This document shows, piece by piece, positions 8,087 to 17,309 of a DNA stretch of 64,000 nucleotides. The translations under genes and the position numbers were made by a program. The notes under the pieces are model-generated. The model was not told where the DNA came from and ran no database searches. It saw only the letters and a list, made by a program, of their open reading frames with translations. Where the stretch lies: assembly GCA_964503615.1 (NCBI GenBank), contig CAZDBA010000003.1, forward strand, positions 8,089 to 72,088, written 5' to 3'. Origin of the DNA: CAZDBA01 sp964503615 (lineage in GTDB: Bacteria; Planctomycetota; Planctomycetia; Pirellulales; Pirellulaceae). Positions within the stretch are counted from its first letter, which is position 1; each line of letters starts with the position of its first letter.

Positions 8087-10828
8087 ATGCCCGCTCCCGA
8101 CAATCAACCTCCCCAGCCGTCTGAGACTTGCTCAGACTTTCACGAAGGCCTGTTGGATCTGGTCAGCGACCTGGTTTTCTCGCTGGATCCTGAGCAGTTG
8201 AATCTAGTCTACGTCAACGAATCGGCAGAAGCGATTTTCGGGCGCCCCTTGCCCGAATTAGCTGGTCGATCGTGGCTGGAGACGATTCACAACTCCGATC
8301 AGGCTTTGTTGGCTGAGAAACTGGAGTCGCTTGCCCAAGCGGTTGGGGCATCGCAGAATTTCGAGCACGAATTTCGGATCGTTCGACCTGACGCATCGCA
8401 GGTTTGGCTTCAGGGCACATTTCGCTTGATTGCTGACCCAATTCAAAATCGAACGCTGATTGGTGGCGTTGCCCGAGATGTCACGCAAACTATTCTTGCT
8501 GAACGAAAGTTGGAAGAATCAAAAGCGATCTACGACTCACTCGTGGAGAATTTGCCTATTCGCGTTTTTAGAAAAAACAAAGAAGGTCAAATCGTTTTTG
8601 CAAACAAACAGTATTGCCGTGACCATGGAGTTCCGCTTGAAGGGTTGCTGGGCAAGACCGATAAGGACATGTTCAGTCCCCAGATGGCCGAAAAGTACAC
8701 CAACGATGATCGTTGGGTAATGCAAACCGGGCTACCGTTTCATGCTGTCGAAGAACACCCCGGGCCCGACGACAAGATCGCCTATGTTGAGATCTTTAAA
8801 GCACCGGTCACCGATTCGAAAGGTCGTCGGATTGGGATCCAGGGAATGTTCTGGGACGTAACCAATAAAAAGGCTGCCGAGGACGCTTTGCGCCTTGCAA
8901 AGGAGATGGCGGAAACGGCCAGTCAGGCGAAAAGTGATTTTCTGGCCAATGTCAGCCACGAAATCCGCACGCCGATGAACGGTATTCTGGGAATGACCGA
9001 GTTGTTACTGGACTCCTATCTCGATCAGGACCAGCGAGAGTACGTACAGATGATTCAGTTTTCTGGCGAATCGCTGATGACTTTGATCAACGACATCCTT
9101 GATTTTTCTAAAATCGAAGCTGGCAAGCTGGAATTAATGACTTCCAGCTTTGACGTTCGCGAGCAGTTTGGAGACACATTGCGGACGCTCGCCATCCGAG
9201 CGCACGCCAAAGATCTGGAGATGATTTTCGAGGTCGAGCCTGAAGTGCCCGCGCGGATCGTTGGCGATGCCAGTCGACTGCGTCAGGTCCTGATCAATTT
9301 GGTTGGCAATGCGATTAAGTTCACGGAATCGGGTGAAATCGCGGTAAAAGTAAAAAGCTGCAATCTGACCAGTGAATCAACACGCTTGGAGTTTTCAGTA
9401 ACAGATACTGGAATTGGAATCCCCCGTGAAAAAATTGACGCGGTCTTTACTGAATTTGAACAAGTCGACGCGTCGCGGACTCGTGAATTTGGCGGAACAG
9501 GCCTTGGGCTGGCCATCGGTTCCAAATTGGTGGAAATGATGGGCGGCGAAATGGAAGTCTTCAGCGAAATCTACGAAGGGACGATTTTCAAGTTCGAAGT
9601 CGAGTTCCCGCTGGATCCCACATTCACTTCGCCTGTTACAACAAAACACCTTGAAGGCCGTTCGGTTTTGATTGTCGACGACAACAAGACAAATCTCCAT
9701 GCGCTCGAGCGATTGATTCGCAGTTGGGGTATGAAAACGTATTCCAGTGCCAGTGCTGAAGAAGGGTTAAAGATACTGTGTGAAAAAGCCACGACCTTGG
9801 ATCCGATTCAAATCTGCCTCGTCGATTCAAAGATGGACAAAGCATCAGGAATCGACTTGGCGGTCAAGATTCGTCAAGAAGAGTCGGTGGTGGCCAGCAC
9901 ACGAATCGTTCTGATGTCGACCGGTGAAAGAGCAGGGCAAGCGGTAACGTCGCTGGATGTCGATCGAGTTTTGAAGCCGGTCAAGCACTCTGACTTACAC
10001 ACCGCGTTTAGCGAGGCTTTGGACTTCGAGACTCAAGCTACAACGATCGCTGGACCGGATGAAGAAAACGATCACCTTCCGTTGCGAATTTTGGTCGCCG
10101 AAGACAATCCTGTGAACCAAAAACTGACTTTGACTTTATTGGAAAAAGCAGGGCACATTCCGACACTGGCCCCTAACGGCTTGCGAGCGGTAGAGCTTTT
10201 CAAGTCCGAAGAGTTCGATGTCATTCTGATGGACGTACAAATGCCCAAAATGGATGGCTTGCAAGCAACTCGTGAAATTCGTGGCATTACGGGAAAGGGA
10301 AGCCGAATTCCAATCCTCGCAATGACAGCTCACGCGACCGAAGCCGATCGGGACAAGTGTTTCTCCGCTGGTATTGATGACTACCTGGCCAAGCCGTTTC
10401 GCAGCGTTGATTTGTTTTCCAAAATTCACCGCTTGACCGGACGCGAAGCGATCACGGCCGAGACGAAGACGACGAGTCAGTCGTCCAAAAAAAGCGTCAT
10501 CGATTGGGAGCAGGCTTTTGAAACGGTTGGCGGAGATCGCGGGCTGTTATGTGATCTTTTTAAAGTTTTTCTAAAAGAACGTGATGCGATGCTGAGCGCA
10601 ATCATGAAGGCTTTGGAAAGTAAAGATCTGAAAGAGTTGCGCAGAACTGCACACAGCTTAAAAGGCGCTTTACATCATCTCGGAGCAACCAACGCTGCGG
10701 AAGCGGCAAGAGTATTTGAGGTGATGGGACAAACCGAAAATGTTTCTGACGCGGATGATCGTTTTTCACAACTCAAACACTTAGTGTCCGAGACATCGAC
10801 CGAGATTCGAAAGTTTCTCAGCAGTTGA
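8087..10828 (+). CDS. Hybrid sensor histidine kinase with two receivers and Hpt (BarA/ArcB-like)
   Basis: A 913-residue phosphorelay protein with no membrane segment. Domain order: PAS (about 20-130), PAS/PAC (about 150-265), HisKA with the phospho-acceptor His291 in NVSHEIRTPMNG, HATPase_c with the N and G boxes (NLVGNAIKF, DTGIGI, GGTGLGL), receiver 1 (about 523-640, Asp580), receiver 2 (about 664-785, Asp716 in LMDVQMP) and a C-terminal Hpt with His856 in AHSLKGALHH. The ATG at 8087 is preferred over an in-frame start at 8024, which overlaps the Rdx pseudogene. Receiver 1 lacks the usual MP after the Asp (DSKMD), so it may be a pseudo-receiver. The next gene is a plausible output partner. 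Confidence 0.95.
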   Translation: MPAPDNQPPQPSETCSDFHEGLLDLVSDLVFSLDPEQLNLVYVNESAEAIFGRPLPELAGRSWLETIHNSDQALLAEKLESLAQAVGASQNFEHEFRIVRPDASQVWLQGTFRLIADPIQNRTLIGGVARDVTQTILAERKLEESKAIYDSLVENLPIRVFRKNKEGQIVFANKQYCRDHGVPLEGLLGKTDKDMFSPQMAEKYTNDDRWVMQTGLPFHAVEEHPGPDDKIAYVEIFKAPVTDSKGRRIGIQGMFWDVTNKKAAEDALRLAKEMAETASQAKSDFLANVSHEIRTPMNGILGMTELLLDSYLDQDQREYVQMIQFSGESLMTLINDILDFSKIEAGKLELMTSSFDVREQFGDTLRTLAIRAHAKDLEMIFEVEPEVPARIVGDASRLRQVLINLVGNAIKFTESGEIAVKVKSCNLTSESTRLEFSVTDTGIGIPREKIDAVFTEFEQVDASRTREFGGTGLGLAIGSKLVEMMGGEMEVFSEIYEGTIFKFEVEFPLDPTFTSPVTTKHLEGRSVLIVDDNKTNLHALERLIRSWGMKTYSSASAEEGLKILCEKATTLDPIQICLVDSKMDKASGIDLAVKIRQEESVVASTRIVLMSTGERAGQAVTSLDVDRVLKPVKHSDLHTAFSEALDFETQATTIAGPDEENDHLPLRILVAEDNPVNQKLTLTLLEKAGHIPTLAPNGLRAVELFKSEEFDVILMDVQMPKMDGLQATREIRGITGKGSRIPILAMTAHATEADRDKCFSAGIDDYLAKPFRSVDLFSKIHRLTGREAITAETKTTSQSSKKSVIDWEQAFETVGGDRGLLCDLFKVFLKERDAMLSAIMKALESKDLKELRRTAHSLKGALHHLGATNAAEAARVFEVMGQTENVSDADDRFSQLKHLVSETSTEIRKFLSS

Positions 10829-11081
10829 TCAATTTATCTCGTTTATCTGAGAACGTCCCCTACATCTAGCGTCAGTCGCTATCTTTTGTGCCAATCGTTC
10901 AACTTCGCGTAGGATTTGCGTTCACTCATCAAAAATTCATTTGTATTCGGCTCGTGGACCTTTAAAATCAATCCATGGGGCCGCGAATAGAAAGCTGAAC
11001 TCGGCTCGGGAGCTACCCGGGACTGAGTTGGTAAAAATACTCACGGCGAGTAAATCACTCGAATACGCAGGGAGTGCCAAG

Positions 11082-11978
11082 ATGCCAACGGTATTGATAG
11101 TTGATGACACCGCAGTGGACCGCAGACTTGCAGGTGGCATTCTGGAAAAGAACTCGGAGTTGGAGGTTTGCTATGCTGAGGATGGTAGTGAAGCGCTTTT
11201 AAAAATCGGAAATGAATTACCCGATCTGGTCCTAACCGATTTGCAGATGCCTAAGCTCGATGGTTTGCAGTTGGTCAATCAAATATCCGAACGGTATCCC
11301 AGCCTGCCAGTCGTTCTGATGACAGCTCACGGCAGCGAGAACATCGCGGCCCAAGCACTTGCCAATGGGGCAGCCTGCTATGTTCCGAAAAACGATCTGG
11401 CGGAAAGTTTACTTGAAACGGTCTCTCATGTTTTGGCTTTCGTCGATTCGGATGCCCGCTACAGCAAACTGGTAAATTGCGCCGTTAAGACTGAAATCGA
11501 ATTTGAATTAGTGAACGATCCTGAATTGATTGAGCCTCTTGTGGATTTGGTTCAGCAATTAGTTTGCAGCCAGGAATTACTGGATTCGACCAGCCGAGTT
11601 CGTTTGGGTGTTGCCATGGAGCACGCACTCAGCAACGCCATGATTCGCGGCAATCTGGAAATGTCCCGGGATGAGTTTCCAATCGTGACCGGTGAGATCG
11701 CACGTAGTCGAAGCAGTCAATCGCCCTACTCGGATCGCAAGGTCAACGTTCAAGTTCTTGTGACTACGGAAAAGTGTGAAGTCCGCATTAAAGATCGTGG
11801 ACCCGGGTTTGACGTTGCGATCGTTCCCAAATCAGGTGATCCAGAAGCGTTCAAGGATGGTGTCGGTCGCGGTCTGGTGCTGATGACAACGTTTATGGAC
11901 CAAGTCGAATTCTCAAACGAAGGGCGCGAAGTGATGATGTCCAAGTTTCGTACAGAACGACCAATGAAACCACGATAG
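11082..11978 (+). CDS. Response regulator with C-terminal RsbW-like ATPase domain
   Basis: A 298-residue protein. Residues 2-120 form a receiver (VLIVDD, acceptor Asp53 in LTDLQMPKLDG, conserved Thr and Lys in LMTAHGS and VPKND). Residues about 165-298 are a GHKL ATPase of the serine-kinase/anti-sigma type, with AMEHALSNAMIRG (N box) and IKDRGPGFD (G1 box), ending in GRGLVLMTTFMD. Such proteins link two-component input to partner-switching control of a sigma factor or anti-sigma antagonist; that role is inferred. The ATG at 11082 has GGAG 7 bp upstream and starts directly at the receiver domain; the frame extends 47 codons further upstream without homology. Confidence 0.9.
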   Translation: MPTVLIVDDTAVDRRLAGGILEKNSELEVCYAEDGSEALLKIGNELPDLVLTDLQMPKLDGLQLVNQISERYPSLPVVLMTAHGSENIAAQALANGAACYVPKNDLAESLLETVSHVLAFVDSDARYSKLVNCAVKTEIEFELVNDPELIEPLVDLVQQLVCSQELLDSTSRVRLGVAMEHALSNAMIRGNLEMSRDEFPIVTGEIARSRSSQSPYSDRKVNVQVLVTTEKCEVRIKDRGPGFDVAIVPKSGDPEAFKDGVGRGLVLMTTFMDQVEFSNEGREVMMSKFRTERPMKPR

Positions 11979-12012
11979 TGGCCAGTACATGTGGCACCCA
12001 CATGGAAACCCG

Positions 12013-12055
12013 ACGCGTTAGCGAGGACGAAGGCAAGTTTTCCTCGCTGACGCGT
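12013..12055. repeat. 15-bp stem hairpin between convergent genes (terminator / dispersed repeat)
   Basis: ACGCGTTAGCGAGGA (12013-12027) is complementary to 12041-12055 with one U-G pair, around a 13-base loop. It lies between two convergent stops (11978 and 12070), so it can end both transcripts. The ACGCGT-AGCGAGG arm resembles a motif I recall as widely scattered in Rhodopirellula-type genomes, which should be checked. Confidence 0.6.
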
Positions 12056-12069
12056 GGCCAAAGCCAACT

Positions 12070-13104
12070 CTACACCGTTTTGCCTGAGCTTACCGATTCG
12101 GTTTCCATCTGACAGATACGAATTGCGTCAATCGCTAAATCACCGCCGAGGATATCAGAACTCTCACCAGCCGCTACCGCGCGGGCAACTTCTCTCAGTT
12201 CCGCCGCGAACGAATCGACTTCGTCGCCCTCCGGCAGTTCTGGACGCAGCACCTCGCCATCGTCGGTCAAGACCTTGAGTGGAAACGCTTCGCCGGTATC
12301 GGCAAACGCGCCAAATTCGTAGTGCAACGTGGCCTTCTCCAATTGGATCTCGAAACCGTGTGTGAACGGTCGGCCTTGTTGAAGAATGATGCCGCTACTG
12401 CTACTTACTACCAGACTGTCGTCATCAAAACCGAACAGAGAACTGCAATACTCGACGACATCGCCTCGCATGCGACCGTGGCTGGTGACGTGGGTTGGCA
12501 TTCCGAACAGCAATCGAATCAGATGAGCATCATGCACATGAAGGTCCAACATCGGACCGCCAACACGATCGGGATCAAAAAAGTGGGGTAGCCAAGTCGG
12601 CTCGGAAATCACACGCTTGAAAAATCCACCGGTAACTTTTCCGAACTTGCCAGATCGGATCAAATCCAAAGCGTAAGTGTACTCTTTGAAGAAAGGCAAA
12701 ACGTGGCCGACCATCAATAGCACTTTGTTCTCAGCACAAGCGTCGACCATCTTCTGACAATCTTCCAATCGCAGCGCCATCGGTTTTTCGGAAAAAACGT
12801 TCACGCCGGCCTTGGCTGCTTTTACCGCAAAAGGACAATGCAGCCCTGGTGGCAAACAAATGTCAACGTAGTCCAATTGCTCATTGGCCAACATTTCGTC
12901 AAAGTCTGAGTAGGTCGCGACTCCGCTCAGGTCGACTTGTTGCCCCGGTGGCCCAAAATTACCTTGGATAGATGTCCAGTCTCCGGTCAATTTCTGCTGG
13001 TCCGCCTCGCAGACAGCAACAACCTGAACTTCCTCGATTTTTTGATAGGCCAGCCAATGGATCCATCCCATGAATCCCAGCCCGGTTAATCCGACTTTTA
13101 ACAT
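12070..13104 (-). CDS. Gfo/Idh/MocA-family NAD(P)-dependent oxidoreductase
   Basis: A 344-residue cytosolic dehydrogenase. The Rossmann motif GLTGLGFMGWIHW sits at 5-17 and the family EKP signature is in VFSEKPMALRLEDC (around 110-120), which carries the catalytic-site lysine. The C-terminal half has the mixed-sheet substrate domain with HVHDAHLIRLL. No Tat signal is present, unlike many planctomycete paralogues. Substrates in this family are sugars, inositols or related polyols; which one cannot be told, and no sugar-pathway genes flank it. Confidence 0.9.
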   Translation of the reverse strand: MLKVGLTGLGFMGWIHWLAYQKIEEVQVVAVCEADQQKLTGDWTSIQGNFGPPGQQVDLSGVATYSDFDEMLANEQLDYVDICLPPGLHCPFAVKAAKAGVNVFSEKPMALRLEDCQKMVDACAENKVLLMVGHVLPFFKEYTYALDLIRSGKFGKVTGGFFKRVISEPTWLPHFFDPDRVGGPMLDLHVHDAHLIRLLFGMPTHVTSHGRMRGDVVEYCSSLFGFDDDSLVVSSSSGIILQQGRPFTHGFEIQLEKATLHYEFGAFADTGEAFPLKVLTDDGEVLRPELPEGDEVDSFAAELREVARAVAAGESSDILGGDLAIDAIRICQMETESVSSGKTV

Positions 13105-13217
13105 CGCTTTGTTTTCGTTTTGACCAGCGCTAATAATAATTACACAAAGAAGATATACTAATTACGCCCGTTTGTAAGCGGGCTTTTGAGCTTTGCGAAT
13201 GCGTAAAAGGAATTCTG

Positions 13218-13637
13218 ATGCCAGTGGAAATGCAGTTAGCCCGAATTATTATTTCGGAAATCAACGAGAACCAAGTTGTGTTCTTGCGCGAAGTCGATGG
13301 CGATCGTCAGTTTCCGATTTTGATCGGCATTTTCGAAGCGACCAGCATTGACCGGCGAGTCAAAGAGATTCCGCGAACGCGTCCGTTGACTCATGACTTG
13401 CTCGTCTCTGTCACCGAGCAAATGGGTGGGACGTTGCAAGCGGTCTACATTACTGAGCTGCGTGACCACACTTATTACGCTAGGTTGAGGATCGACCGTG
13501 ACGGAGAAACGATCGACATCGACGCGAGACCGTCCGATGCGATTGCCGTGGCAGTAACTTGCGAACCGATGCTACCGATTTTTGTCTCAGAAGAAGTCTT
13601 GCAAGACGCAATCGCCTCGGGAGAACCGAAAGAGTAG
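13218..13637 (+). CDS. Bifunctional nuclease family protein (DUF151/BFN)
   Basis: A 139-residue single-domain protein. The block FPILIGIFEATSIDRRVKEI at 33-52 (split by strand turns), LTHDLLVSV, and ARPSDAIAVAVTCEPMLPIFVSEEVL are standard for the DUF151 fold. Plant homologues show DNase and RNase activity, and the mycobacterial and Thermotoga members are structural relatives; the bacterial role is not settled. An AAGGAA sequence lies 7 bp upstream of the ATG. It is followed closely by the glycosyltransferase and EamA genes on the same strand, so co-transcription is possible. Confidence 0.88.
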   Translation: MPVEMQLARIIISEINENQVVFLREVDGDRQFPILIGIFEATSIDRRVKEIPRTRPLTHDLLVSVTEQMGGTLQAVYITELRDHTYYARLRIDRDGETIDIDARPSDAIAVAVTCEPMLPIFVSEEVLQDAIASGEPKE

Positions 13638-13700
13638 AACGCCTTACGCATCGTTCATGGAGCGAAAGGCGGCTGTATCTTCGGCATAGAGGTCAACCAC

Positions 13701-14822
13701 TTGGATTCGATGCACATCTTGGCGCTTCAACCTTATTACGGCGGCAGTCATCTTGCTGCGATGGCAGGTTGGATGGAGCAAAGTCGTTTCAAGTTTACGG
13801 TTCTGCAGTTGCCGCCTCGACATTGGAAGTGGCGAATGCGACAGGCGGCGTGGCATTTTGCAGATGAGGTTAATTCCAGATGGCGTTCAGGTGAGCGTTG
13901 GGATGCCGTGTTTTGCACCGACATGTTGAACCTTTCCGAGTTTAAAGGCTTGGTCTCTTCCGAGATTTCTAGCTTGCCCACCGTTGCCTACTTTCACGAA
14001 AACCAGTTCGTCTACCCTTCGCGTCAGGAAGATCTGCGTGATTCGCACTTCGAAATTACGAATTTCACAACGGCGTTGGCTGCGGATGAAGCCTGGTTTA
14101 ACTCTTCGTTCAATCGGGATTCGATGCTGGAGTCCCTTGCTAGGCGCTGCAAAGATTGGCCCGACCACCCTCCACTAGAACAAATCGAAAAAGTTCGCGC
14201 CCACAGCCGGATACAACCGCCAGGCATAAACCCACCTCAAGTTGATCGCCCATTGGACGAACAAAGTGGCCCGCTTCACATCGTTTGGGCAGCGCGTTGG
14301 GAGCACGACAAAGGCCCTGAAAGTTTGTTGGAGATATTACGATTACTGCGGGCGGATCGTTTTAAGTTTCGAATTAGCGTGATTGGCCAGTCGTTTCGCA
14401 GTGTTCCTCCTGCTTTTACAACGATCGAATCTGAGTTTAGTGATTCCCTCGAGCGATTTGGTTTTCAGAAAACTCGTGAAGAGTACTGGCGTGCTTTGGC
14501 CGAATCTGATCTCTTTCTCTCCACTGCTGAACATGAATTTTTTGGACTTTCAGCAGTTGAGGCGATGGCGACCGGTTTGTACCCCGTTTTTCCAAACCGC
14601 TTGTCCTATCCGGAATTAATTGACCTGTTCAGCGATCCGAATAGGGATCCTACCAGACATTTGTATTCCTCCAATGAAGAGGCAGCGATGTTGATCCAGC
14701 AAGCGGTTGCTGAATTAGGGCCGGTAGTCACATCGTCTGATAGGGAACAACTGTTTTGGAAGACACGCGCAGTCGAGTTTGACGAAGGAATGAAATTGGT
14801 GGCAGCAAGGAAACGAGCTTAA
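13701..14822 (+). CDS. DUF3524 glycosyltransferase, tRNA-queuosine alpha-mannosyltransferase-like
   Basis: The N-terminal half (MHILALQPYYGGSHLAAM, PPRHWKWRMRQAAWHF, FCTDMLNLSEFKGL, YFHENQFVYP) is the DUF3524 signature. It is shared with GTDC1/QTMAN, the enzyme that adds mannose to queuosine in tRNA-Asp of animals. The C-terminal half is a GT4-type GT-B lobe, with HIVWAARWEHDKGPE and the nucleotide-sugar motif EHEFFGLSAVEAMATG. Start: TTG at 13701 has AGAGG 8 bp upstream, whereas the ATG at 13710 aligns better with the family; the total is 373 or 370 residues. The gene ends 3 bp before the EamA gene. The bacterial substrate is unproven. Confidence 0.85.
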   Translation: MDSMHILALQPYYGGSHLAAMAGWMEQSRFKFTVLQLPPRHWKWRMRQAAWHFADEVNSRWRSGERWDAVFCTDMLNLSEFKGLVSSEISSLPTVAYFHENQFVYPSRQEDLRDSHFEITNFTTALAADEAWFNSSFNRDSMLESLARRCKDWPDHPPLEQIEKVRAHSRIQPPGINPPQVDRPLDEQSGPLHIVWAARWEHDKGPESLLEILRLLRADRFKFRISVIGQSFRSVPPAFTTIESEFSDSLERFGFQKTREEYWRALAESDLFLSTAEHEFFGLSAVEAMATGLYPVFPNRLSYPELIDLFSDPNRDPTRHLYSSNEEAAMLIQQAVAELGPVVTSSDREQLFWKTRAVEFDEGMKLVAARKRA

Positions 14823-14825
14823 AGT

Positions 14826-15749
14826 ATGGGAATCGAAGAAGCGGCTGCGTTGTCGGCTGCGTTTTTGTGGTCGATCTCCAGCTTTGTTTGGAGCCGGGTC
14901 AAGCTGAGCGCGATCCAATTGAATACCGCCAAGAACATGATCGGGCTGATGTTACTGACCGTTCACGTGATCGTACTCATTCTATTGAGCTCAGGTGCAG
15001 AAGACTCTGAGAACACTTTTCAATTGCGTGCCTCTTTGGAGGCTTGGGGGTGGTTGGCACTAAGCGGCGCGATCGGGATCGTCTTGGGCGATACTTTGTT
15101 TTTTCGCAGCCTGCAGATCCTGGGTCCACGTCGAGCCCTTGTGATGGCTACGTTTTCGCCAATATTTGCAGCTGCGGTCAGTTGGGTCGTATTGGGTGAG
15201 ATTCTGGTCGCTTTCCAGATCGTTGGCATTTTGACATCCGTGATCGGAATCGTGATCGTGGTAAGTGAGCGGGGTGCACGCCAGGAAGCGATGGACTTAT
15301 TTCCCGGATCGCAAACTGCCGGAGTCCTGTTGGGCATAGGAGCAGCGTTTTGCCAAGCGGCGGGTGCGGCCGTTTCAAAGCTCGGTATGAATCAAGATGA
15401 CTGCTCGGCTCTTGAAGCCTCTTTGATTCGAATGGCGTTTGCCGCTATCGGTTCGATGCTGATCATCACCGCACAACGAAAGGCGGGTGAGCTGTTCAAA
15501 AGCCTTAGCGATTGGAAATTGAGCCGCAAAGTACTCTTGGCATCGATCCTTGGAACCTGGCTGGGAATCTGGCTCAGCCAAGTTGCAATCAAAGAGACCG
15601 AAGTCGGTATCGCGCAAACACTGCTTGCAACCAGCCCGCTATTTGCCATTCCACTCGTGCGGATCATTGAGGGACACAAACCTTCGTGGCTGGCAATCGC
15701 AGGCACCTTGCTCGCAGTTTTCGGAATCGCACTAACGGTTTGGAATTAG
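14826..15749 (+). CDS. EamA/DMT-superfamily transporter
   Basis: A 307-residue protein with ten predicted membrane helices arranged as two EamA repeats (about 5-150 and 165-305). Each repeat ends in a helix such as GILTSVIGIVIVV or AGTLLAVFGIALTV. Members export amino acids, nucleotide-sugar precursors or other metabolites. The start overlaps nothing: the ATG is 3 bp after the preceding stop, which is typical of translational coupling in an operon with the glycosyltransferase. Substrate is unknown. Confidence 0.9.
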   Translation: MGIEEAAALSAAFLWSISSFVWSRVKLSAIQLNTAKNMIGLMLLTVHVIVLILLSSGAEDSENTFQLRASLEAWGWLALSGAIGIVLGDTLFFRSLQILGPRRALVMATFSPIFAAAVSWVVLGEILVAFQIVGILTSVIGIVIVVSERGARQEAMDLFPGSQTAGVLLGIGAAFCQAAGAAVSKLGMNQDDCSALEASLIRMAFAAIGSMLIITAQRKAGELFKSLSDWKLSRKVLLASILGTWLGIWLSQVAIKETEVGIAQTLLATSPLFAIPLVRIIEGHKPSWLAIAGTLLAVFGIALTVWN

Positions 15750-15791
15750 CGGGGCAGGGCATTGGCACCGTTACCGACCCAGCCAGGCGTC

Positions 15792-17309
15792 TTAATCTAA
15801 AACTCGCACGACGATTACTGAGTCGGCTTGGTCGTGATCCAGTTCAAGGGAAGTCCCGTTTTCACGGAGCAAAGTCCAAACCTCATCGTTCTTCACACGT
15901 GGGCCAACGGTAACCACTTCGTCTTCGACGAGATCCAGATTTTTACCGCCGGCTGTTATTCTTTGGACTCGAACCTTGCGCCCTTCCCGTAACATGCTGA
16001 CAAGGATTTCGACATCGGTATCCAGATAGGCGGTATCTTCAGGGATCTCGCTACCGTGTGGGTCGGTCAGTGGATGGCCAAGTTTATCATCGAGATATTC
16101 GACGGTAGCTTGATCACTAATGTGCTCCAGGACATGGGCTCGGTCGTGGATCTCTTTGTCTTGGGCACCCGCCTGTTTGAGATACGTTTCCCACAATCGG
16201 TGGGCGCGGAGTAAACGTTTGGCTTTTAGATGCCCTTCTTCGGTCAAAGTAATTTGACCACTGTTCACCTCCATAAGATCCTGCCGAACCAACAATCGAA
16301 TCGCACGTCGGATTTGCATATTTCGACTGGTTACCGATTTGACAACGTGAGCAACCGGAACTTGCGGCTGTTTGTATCGAGTAATGCAGCCAAGGACATC
16401 TTCCATCACCTCCTGCGGCACCGCACTGACTCGACGAATCCAATCTGCCAAAATTCCATATCTCGGCGCAAAGACCAAAACGGCGAGAAAAATCATAGTC
16501 GAAGAAACGGCGATGGTCGCACCCGGCGATGACTCCAAAACCCACGAAAGTCCGAACCCGATCCAGAATCCGAGCACTCCCAAAATAGCCGAGCCCCATA
16601 GCATGCGGTTGAGTTTATCAAACAGTAAATAGGCTGAGGCGGCCGGTGTAATGATCAATGCGACAACCAGAATCACTCCGGCGATCCGCACTCCGCTGAC
16701 AACAACCAACGAAGTGCATGCGGTCAGCATGTAGTCCACTGCCAGAACAGGAACACCGATCGAAGCAGCCATGACCGGGTCAAAGCTGGTTAGTTGTAGT
16801 GGGCGGTAAAACAAAATGATGACCGCCAGTACGATCGAAGTAACAAAACCAAGCAACCAAAGCTCAGTGCTGGTCGCAGAGGCAACGTTTCCGATGATAA
16901 AGTGATAGACATCGATGTGAATCAGCTTGCTGACCGCGGGCAGCGAAATCACGAATGCGCCCAGCGCAAAAATGCCCGTGTACATAATTCCGATCGCAGT
17001 ATCTTCTTTGATGCGCGAAACGCGCGCCACGAATCCGATTGCGGCAACGGTGATAATTCCTGCCAACAACGCTCCGATCAACATCGCAGCGACCGATTCT
17101 TCCTGATCATAGAAGACCTTCATTATCAGATAGCCGGCCATGACGCCCGCTAACATCGAGTGGCTGATCGCATCTGCCAGAAACGACATTCGTCTGAGAA
17201 CGATAAAGCAACCGATCAAACTGCAGACGATCGACACCAAAGTGCCAACCAATAGCGGCATGATCAAAAAGCCGTACTCTAACTGAACGTCTTGCAACCA
17301 TTGATACAT
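15792..17309 (-). CDS. Mn/Zn/Fe ABC transporter permease fused to DtxR-type metal regulator domain
   Basis: Residues 1-290 are an ABC-3 family permease (ZnuB/MntB/TroC-like; eight or nine helices, with HSMLAG and SFDPVMAASIG landmarks). Residues about 300-423 are a DtxR/MntR module: a winged helix (about 305-365), then HRLWETYL, HDRAHVLEHISDQ and HPLTDPHGSEIP, which carry the His, Glu and Asp metal ligands of that family. The last 75 residues resemble a FeoA/SH3-like domain. A membrane-tethered DtxR domain could sense cytosolic metal and gate transport or bind DNA at the membrane; which is unknown. The start codon shares one base with the stop of the ATPase gene upstream. Confidence 0.93.
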   Translation of the reverse strand: MYQWLQDVQLEYGFLIMPLLVGTLVSIVCSLIGCFIVLRRMSFLADAISHSMLAGVMAGYLIMKVFYDQEESVAAMLIGALLAGIITVAAIGFVARVSRIKEDTAIGIMYTGIFALGAFVISLPAVSKLIHIDVYHFIIGNVASATSTELWLLGFVTSIVLAVIILFYRPLQLTSFDPVMAASIGVPVLAVDYMLTACTSLVVVSGVRIAGVILVVALIITPAASAYLLFDKLNRMLWGSAILGVLGFWIGFGLSWVLESSPGATIAVSSTMIFLAVLVFAPRYGILADWIRRVSAVPQEVMEDVLGCITRYKQPQVPVAHVVKSVTSRNMQIRRAIRLLVRQDLMEVNSGQITLTEEGHLKAKRLLRAHRLWETYLKQAGAQDKEIHDRAHVLEHISDQATVEYLDDKLGHPLTDPHGSEIPEDTAYLDTDVEILVSMLREGRKVRVQRITAGGKNLDLVEDEVVTVGPRVKNDEVWTLLRENGTSLELDHDQADSVIVVRVLD

